Part shown: one piece after another, positions 58,293-64,000 of the stretch
Numbering within the stretch: the first letter of the stretch is position 1
Layout: the number at the start of each line of letters is the position of its first letter
Assembly (NCBI GenBank): GCA_038501195.1
Contig: JBBPUQ010000003.1
Coordinates: 3,116,501 to 3,180,500, forward strand
From: Nemania diffusa
Lineage: Eukaryota > Ascomycota > Sordariomycetes > Xylariales > Xylariaceae
Direction: 5' to 3'
DNA length: 64,000 nucleotides
Made by a program: the position numbers and the translations under genes
The notes under the pieces: generated by a model
The model's database searches: none
The model's input: the letters and a program-made list of their open reading frames with translations, nothing else
Told to the model about the DNA's origin: nothing

Positions 58293-59517
58293 TTGGCCCC
58301 TCCATGTTGCCGATCTAACCACATCCCTGATCATATTCCTCTTCATCCTGACCAGTATCCCGACCAGTATCCTGACCCTTCCAGACTTGGCACTTTTCTT
58401 TTATTCTCACAGCGTGGGCCCCACGCTAGAGTCCCCCTTCACCAAGCAAGCACCAAGGGCGCGCAACTCTGCCACGACCCCAGCTTGCCTGGTATAACTC
58501 CAGCCAGGCCGCAGCCTTCTGCCAATACTGCCGTATCCTATCCCTCTTGCCTACTTGCCTCTTCTCGGTGTTCACACCCTGCCACTCCATCACCACGTCT
58601 TTGTGGGTGTAGTGCGATTCGTCGAGGTCTGGGGATAGCCTCGTCTTCGCTCCCACTCTTCGCTCCTTTCCGCCCTCTCCTCTCTTCATCCTCGCTGGTG
58701 TGCTTTGAGCGCGGGTCTGGTGCCCATCGTTGTCTCGAGGAGCATAAAAAAAATATAAAAATCGAATTTTAGCATTCGCTAAGGTATGTTTGGACGAAAA
58801 AAAATTTCCTTCATCTTTCCTATCTCCTTACGCAGCTACGGTTCTCTCTACAATGTCACCAGCCGGCCAGAGCCACCTAGTTTTCTGTGCCAGCCGCTTC
58901 GTCGATCGTGTCGCTGTTGCTATGTATCCGAGGCTGTGAACTATATGTACTTCAAGTTGTGGCCGCGCTGCCTGATCACTATACATATCTTGTGCTGCTT
59001 GACTGTGCATATGTGATTGCATTTACGTGATCGAGCTGTCTGCAGGCTCACATGGCCCGCCTGTTCACTACCGATTCGGCCTGCTCCCGAGCGAGTTGGC
59101 TTGAAAGTGGTGGTCCATGTAGGTAGCTGAGTCGCCCGGTTGGGGATATTGACTCCTGCGAGTCATGGCTCGCACGAGTCCTCTTATCGCCTGTTTCAAA
59201 GCTGTGTTAGCAGTTTTGGTCACCTTCCATCTAGGCCTTCTCGACCTTCTCGGCCTGGCTAGCAACTTGACCAGGCAGAGATAGGGCGCCTCCTCAAACC
59301 AGCGGCAGTCATGCTAGATACTTGTACTAGCGCTAACATGTCATCTTCTACAGGGTCGCCGAATCCGCGGTCGATATAAGGCAAACGCCTGGGGAGATAT
59401 TGTGTAGAATTGTCGAAACACATTCTCGAAAACGCTTTCAGGAACCTTGTATCCTCGATCAACATCCCCGTTATAGATATTGACCCTATCGACCCCATGT
59501 ATACATACTATTAAACG
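58293..59517. promoter_or_regulatory. Upstream region of the LRR gene
   Basis: This C/T-rich segment includes a direct repeat of CAGTATCC-GACC units (about 58345-58382) and CT-rich tracts typical of fungal promoters and 5' UTRs. A 159-codon open frame (58293-58772) is Pro/Ser/Leu low-complexity and is treated as chance. Confidence 0.45.
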
Positions 59518-62119
59518 ATGGATTCCGAAGACGGGGAGCTGTTTGTTAAGGTATTGCTGAGAAACCGGTCCTGCCTCGGGACAACCAGCTAATTCTTTCT
59601 AGCAACTGGCCACCTTCGTGCGCACGCACGAGAAGGCGTTGGCCAACGCCTTGCAAATGCGAAGACAACCTCGCCATGGACCAAGCCAAAGTGTATCCAC
59701 CATCCAGACTTTACAGTCGACGACGACCCTCCCGCTCCCCGAACGCCCCTCGACATCAGCATCGACATCCAGCGCTCTAGCCACGGCCTTGTCTCTAGGA
59801 TCGCTAAGCTTCGCATCCCACAGTCCTAAGTCGACTAGACTTGCACTTACACCCCACCACCTATTCTATCTGTTATCTCGGTTCGAAGACTTAGGTATCA
59901 ATGTCGGTCCGATGAAAGTGCGCCTAGAGAATCTACACGATAGTACTACTTCCGCCAACTATGTTTCCTTCTTAAGTCCTTCTCAGCGCACCAAGAGTCG
60001 TGGATCCGATGCCGTCTCGATAAGGTCAGTTTCCAGCATACGGAGCGTCATGTCTGGGATGTCTGCTTTGTGGAGTAGCTTCGGTATTGGGTCCAGCATA
60101 GCCGCCGCTCGCAACGAAAAACAAAAGGCTGCCATCCAGGCTGATCTGAAATATCTGTACTCCGCATTCACCAAGATCCCGTGCTTACGCCTGGCACATG
60201 ACTGGCGTGCAAAATGGATTCGTGGGTATGAGGAGTTTCCCTTTGACTCGGCTGTTCCTCTCTATGTCTTCAAAAACTTGCAAGCACTAGAGATCAGCGG
60301 CATTGATTTCCGGCAGTTCTTTGGATGGGATCGGTTAGCCGAGCAGATACGCTCCCTAACTCTGAAGAATGCGAGTATCGAGGACCCGGCTGATATTTTG
60401 ATCGATATTGTTCTGGATGACATGGATAAGAGACGCCGTCGTTCGGCAAAAGCCCAGACTACGCCTACTGGTCCCTATGCTCATGCTTCGAGCCCAAAGC
60501 GAAGTCCTACGACAGAATTGCATCGGCCGGGGCTAGTCCCTACAACCCCCGAGCGCCGGAATACGGTGCACGATCTGAATATAGGCTCCATCGGAAATGA
60601 GTCGGCCGAGAGTCTGTCACCACATGGCAGCCGTAGAGCATCAGTTGCCCGAGGTGAAGCTGAAGAGCCAGGGTCTCCTCACCAGTCGGGCCGGCCAAGA
60701 AGCCACTCACCTAAGCGTCCAGCAAGCTCCCGTCATCATTCTACGAACACGAGGGGTTTGCACAAGGTCAAGCGCTCCGGGTCCGGTAGCTCTCATTCCA
60801 GTTTATCTGACTCGTGGCATAACCCGAGGAATAGCGCTTCAAATCTGCTTGCTATGGGCATTTTGCCTTCCTCAAAGTGGCGTTTCTTGAAGCATCTGAG
60901 CCTAGCCGACAACTCATTGACCGTCGTAGCAGCAGCAAGCTTGATACCTTTAGCCAATACCCTTAACTCTTTGGACCTGTCCACCAATCTTTTCACCCAG
61001 ATACCTGACAGTCTGGCAACGTTGACAGCTCTCCGAGCACTTAACCTCTCGCACTGTATGATCGACTCCTTACATTCTCTTTTACGAAATCCCCTGCCCG
61101 CGATCAGCGCCTTGAATCTGCGTTGTAATCGTCTTTCGTCAATTGCTGGGATCGAAAAGCTTTATCCTTTAGAAAGACTTGATCTTCGAGACAATCGCTT
61201 GACGGATCCTATGGAGTTGGCTCGCCTCACTGGTATACCTGATATTCGTGAGATCTGGGTCGAAGGAAACCCATTTGCACGAACTCACCGAGACTATCGC
61301 ATCACCATTTTCAACCTCTTCCGTCAGACTCCCGGGTTTACCGAGGATATCATAATAGACGCCTCGGGTCCGACGTCGACAGAAAGGAGGTATCTCGTGG
61401 ACCGGGTTGCAATCCCCGCCGCAGTTCCTGTGGTAAAGCCAACAGCACCTGAGCTGCCTGTGGTAGACGTGAGCAAGCCAACCATCATTTATGATGGGCC
61501 GAGACAACCAACTGTGTTACGCAAAGAGCGGCCAGCTCGCCCGACCCCTAAAGCAGTGACAAGTGAAATAAACACATCCTCCACACGAAGACGCCGTACA
61601 CCGAAACGCCGTATTGTTGATCTTGCAACAAATGAGCGTACGACTACAGACCCCCCTCAACCTACCACGGCGGAGGCTCCATCGGAAACTACTACCGCAC
61701 CTGCTAGTCCACACAATAAATATCGCACATCTCAACCCCCTGAAAGGCAAGAATTACCTGCCAAGGCGCTCGGGGAGTTGACACCATCCACCACACTCGT
61801 CCCACCCGCAGTGCCACGCATCGATACTAACTGTACCTCGAAGCCCGTTACAACATCTACCACGCTAGAACCACGCCATGCTTGGGGTGATCTGGAGGAC
61901 TGGAATGCTGGTGGAGAAATCTATCGGCAAAAGATTGAAGCATTGAGAGACAAAGTTGGCAATGGCTATCTTAGCGTGCTAGACGAAGAGAACTGGGATT
62001 CTTCTCGTCCGACTTTCATAGCCGCTGACTTCGGTCCTACCTCGCCGATTCACTCAGGTCCTGGAACATCACGAATGCCTAGCACTCCAGCCATTCACAG
62101 TGGTAGTGCGTTGGTTTAA
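59518..62119 (+). CDS. Leucine-rich-repeat protein
   Basis: Exon 1 (59518..59550) encodes MDSEDGELFVK. The intron is 59551..59602 (GTATTG...TCTAG, phase 0). Exon 2 (59603..62119) continues QLATFVRTHEKALANAL, giving about 849 residues. The N-terminal 270 residues include a Ser/Thr-rich stretch and FEDLGINVGPMKVRLENL. A disordered Ser/Arg/Pro region (about 290-425) follows. Then come about five leucine-rich repeats (about 435-575: LKHLSLADNSLT, LNSLDLSTNLFTQIP, LRALNLSHCMI, ALNLRCNRLSSIAGI and LERLDLRDNRL) with a capping segment (EIWVEGNPFARTHRDYR). The tail is Pro/Thr-rich with basic RRRRTPKRR and ends in RMPSTPAIHSGSALV. The repeats are of the SDS22-like type, suggesting a scaffold, perhaps at membranes or with a phosphatase. 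No enzyme domain is seen, and the function is unknown. Confidence 0.88.
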
Positions 62120-64000
62120 TCATGCGTTGCAATTATCATTGCATCGAGTGTCTACTTTTGCTTTTTGTTGAAATTGTGGCCTGTTCTTCGTTATTAGGTC
62201 ACTTCCGTCGTCGCATTATATCCTCATTGTCACGTTTGATTGTTTATCGGGGCATAGCGTTTGGCGTTAGCCGGAAGGGTTGGCATCGTCGTCGTGATTG
62301 TACGATCGCATCTGCAGGCTATCATAGGTTCCTTGACCATTTGAGTTTTCGAACGCCGTCGAAAGCAAACCAATTGAACACGCAAGTCGAACAAACTCTC
62401 GAGGGTCCTCCTTGACCCAGAAAAGCCATTCTGGAGAGTGTTGAAATATCCTAGGAACAAGACTAGAACACTCTAGTGAATAGGGTGTTGTCAAATGACT
62501 GCTAGATGTACTAGTCCATCTCCAGTTCCTTCCCTCCTCTTTAGATATCTATATCTATGTTATCTAGGCTTGGCCGAGTGTGGTTTTGTCTAGATGCCCG
62601 GTGGTCACAATTGCTATCTTGTCTTTTTCCGCATCCCAGATGCGTCATTTATCTCGGCCTGTGGCACACGATGATATGAGAGATGCGTGGGATGGTGGCG
62701 TTTTGGCTTTTTTGTCTTTTTGCATTTACATGGGGCTAGGTGTTTGGCGGGCTAAGAGTAGAGAGACGGCCGCTTCCCTGGCGGAGATGGTGGTAATAAA
62801 AAAAAGGCACCGCATTCTCCATTCTTCACTTACAATGTCCCAGTCCTTGGTTCGGATATCATACAGTGGTTGGTGACATGTAAACATCGCGATCTGATAT
62901 AATACACACCAGACCTTATCTTCCCTGTACTCACTAGTGTTCTGGTACCTAAGTATCTACGTTCAACCTCTTTCTAATCACCAAGCCTAGGGTCAAGTTT
63001 ACAATACCTATATACGCGTCGCCACTAGCCCATACTCTATATACTTTTATCCCATGTATGTAGCCGCGTCCACCTGGATCCCCTCTTGTCGTATTGAAAC
63101 GTGGGTACAATCCTTATATTATAGGCAATACCTTGCCAGATATACTATTTGTAAGTGTAGGTTTGTATTTCATATTCAAATATAGGCCCCCAAATGATAG
63201 ATAAGTGGCTTCGTAGCGTTACTGATTATTCAACTGCTTAAAAGCCAACCCTGAATAGCCATGCTCGGTGAGTTGTAAGTTAGCCAGAGGGAGATCAGAT
63301 GTCTATACGTTTTCCAGTACACGAACTACAAATGGCTGTTATACAATTAGTGATCTAATTGTGTTATGAAGCAGAAGTGCAGCGCTATCTGGTTCCATTG
63401 CTGCGAAAATAGAAGGCTATGAATTTGTGGACTTAGCCATCCGTAGTTATTCCTTACGTCTCATTTATGTGTATGATTATAAGACGCATACAGCGAGAGG
63501 AAGAAAAAGTAGATAATTTAGTTAGTTGTATAGAAATCGTAGGTGTAGAAGAGATGCTTGCATCTATACAACGCACGTATAGTGTGTCCCTGGCAATATG
63601 AGGTAGTTCAGTATAAGTAAAAACTCGAAGCACTCAAAAATATATTGTGACTAGGTCAAATAGAGCTTCCACCTAACTACTTATATTACTCTCGAACGTA
63701 TCAAACACTAACAATAGCCAGCATCGCGCAGAGAACCTAGTAGGGCAAGTCACATATACACTATATTATAACTCTTTATATTTACTGGTTGGGGTTGGGA
63801 TATTGAAATTAGTGAAAGGAGAAGGCATTATCAGCATGGAGATACAAAGATGTCATCAGATATATTGCGCTGTTGTGTCTGTTTGCCGAGTGTACTAAGA
63901 GGCTCAGAGAGAAATAGCGCATCCAGCCCGGCGACGTAGTATGTAACAGCATGGGATTTCATCATCTTGTCGACTCCCGTCGTCGTATTTCTTTATACCG
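62120..64000. other. Intergenic to right edge, no gene seen
   Basis: This contains the 3' flank of the LRR gene and about 1.5 kb of AT-leaning sequence. No supported coding frame, RNA gene or mobile-element end is seen. Confidence 0.5.

Noticed and set aside
58293..58772. 159-codon open frame upstream of the LRR gene
   Set aside because: It is Pro/Ser/Leu low-complexity made from C/T-rich DNA and direct repeats, has no family motif, and lies where the promoter or 5' UTR of the next gene is expected.

Overview
The window is nuclear DNA of a filamentous ascomycete (Pezizomycotina, probably Sordariomycetes). The genes are single units broken by short GT-AG introns of about 45-190 bp, often with GTAAGT or GTATGT donors. 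The families are typical of such fungi: Zn2Cys6 regulators, HET-domain proteins, F-box/ankyrin proteins, a P450 and a Ure2p-like GST. One TIR-bounded element is strongly AT-rich and carries RIP-type (C-to-T / G-to-A) transitions. I rebuilt exon structures by hand from reading frame, splice consensus and protein motifs; none is confirmed by transcripts.

Layout. 0-14 kb is accessory and metabolic: a cytochrome P450 cut by the left edge, an F-box/ankyrin protein, a 1.9-kb RIP-degraded element, a GST divergent from a Zn2Cys6 regulator, and a second, six-exon Zn2Cys6 regulator. A 3.8-kb non-coding stretch separates that regulator from a class III CoA-transferase at 17.8-19.6 kb. A GC-rich broken F-box-like gene follows at 21.5 kb. 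22.8-27.6 kb is mostly housekeeping: pyruvate dehydrogenase protein X, a TMEM223-like mitochondrial membrane protein, and a maltose O-acetyltransferase.

28.4-42.3 kb is the most interesting part. It holds a fungal RelA/SpoT-fold nucleotidyltransferase divergent from a HET-domain gene, a Nudix hydrolase, a protein with a PARP-type zinc-finger-like motif, a gene that I read as a protein kinase-HET fusion, and a divergent kinase paralogue with no HET part. Grouping nucleotide-signal enzymes with HET effectors looks like a self/non-self or stress island. That functional link is inference.

42.3-59.5 kb is a 17-kb desert with no intact gene. Inside it I found a 402-bp MITE-like element with TA duplications, a broken alcohol-acetyltransferase-like gene, and a nearly full-length but inactivated Fot1/pogo-type transposase. 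A conserved-looking leucine-rich-repeat gene (59.5-62.1 kb) ends the desert, and the last 1.9 kb is non-coding. I saw no tRNA, rRNA or CRISPR.
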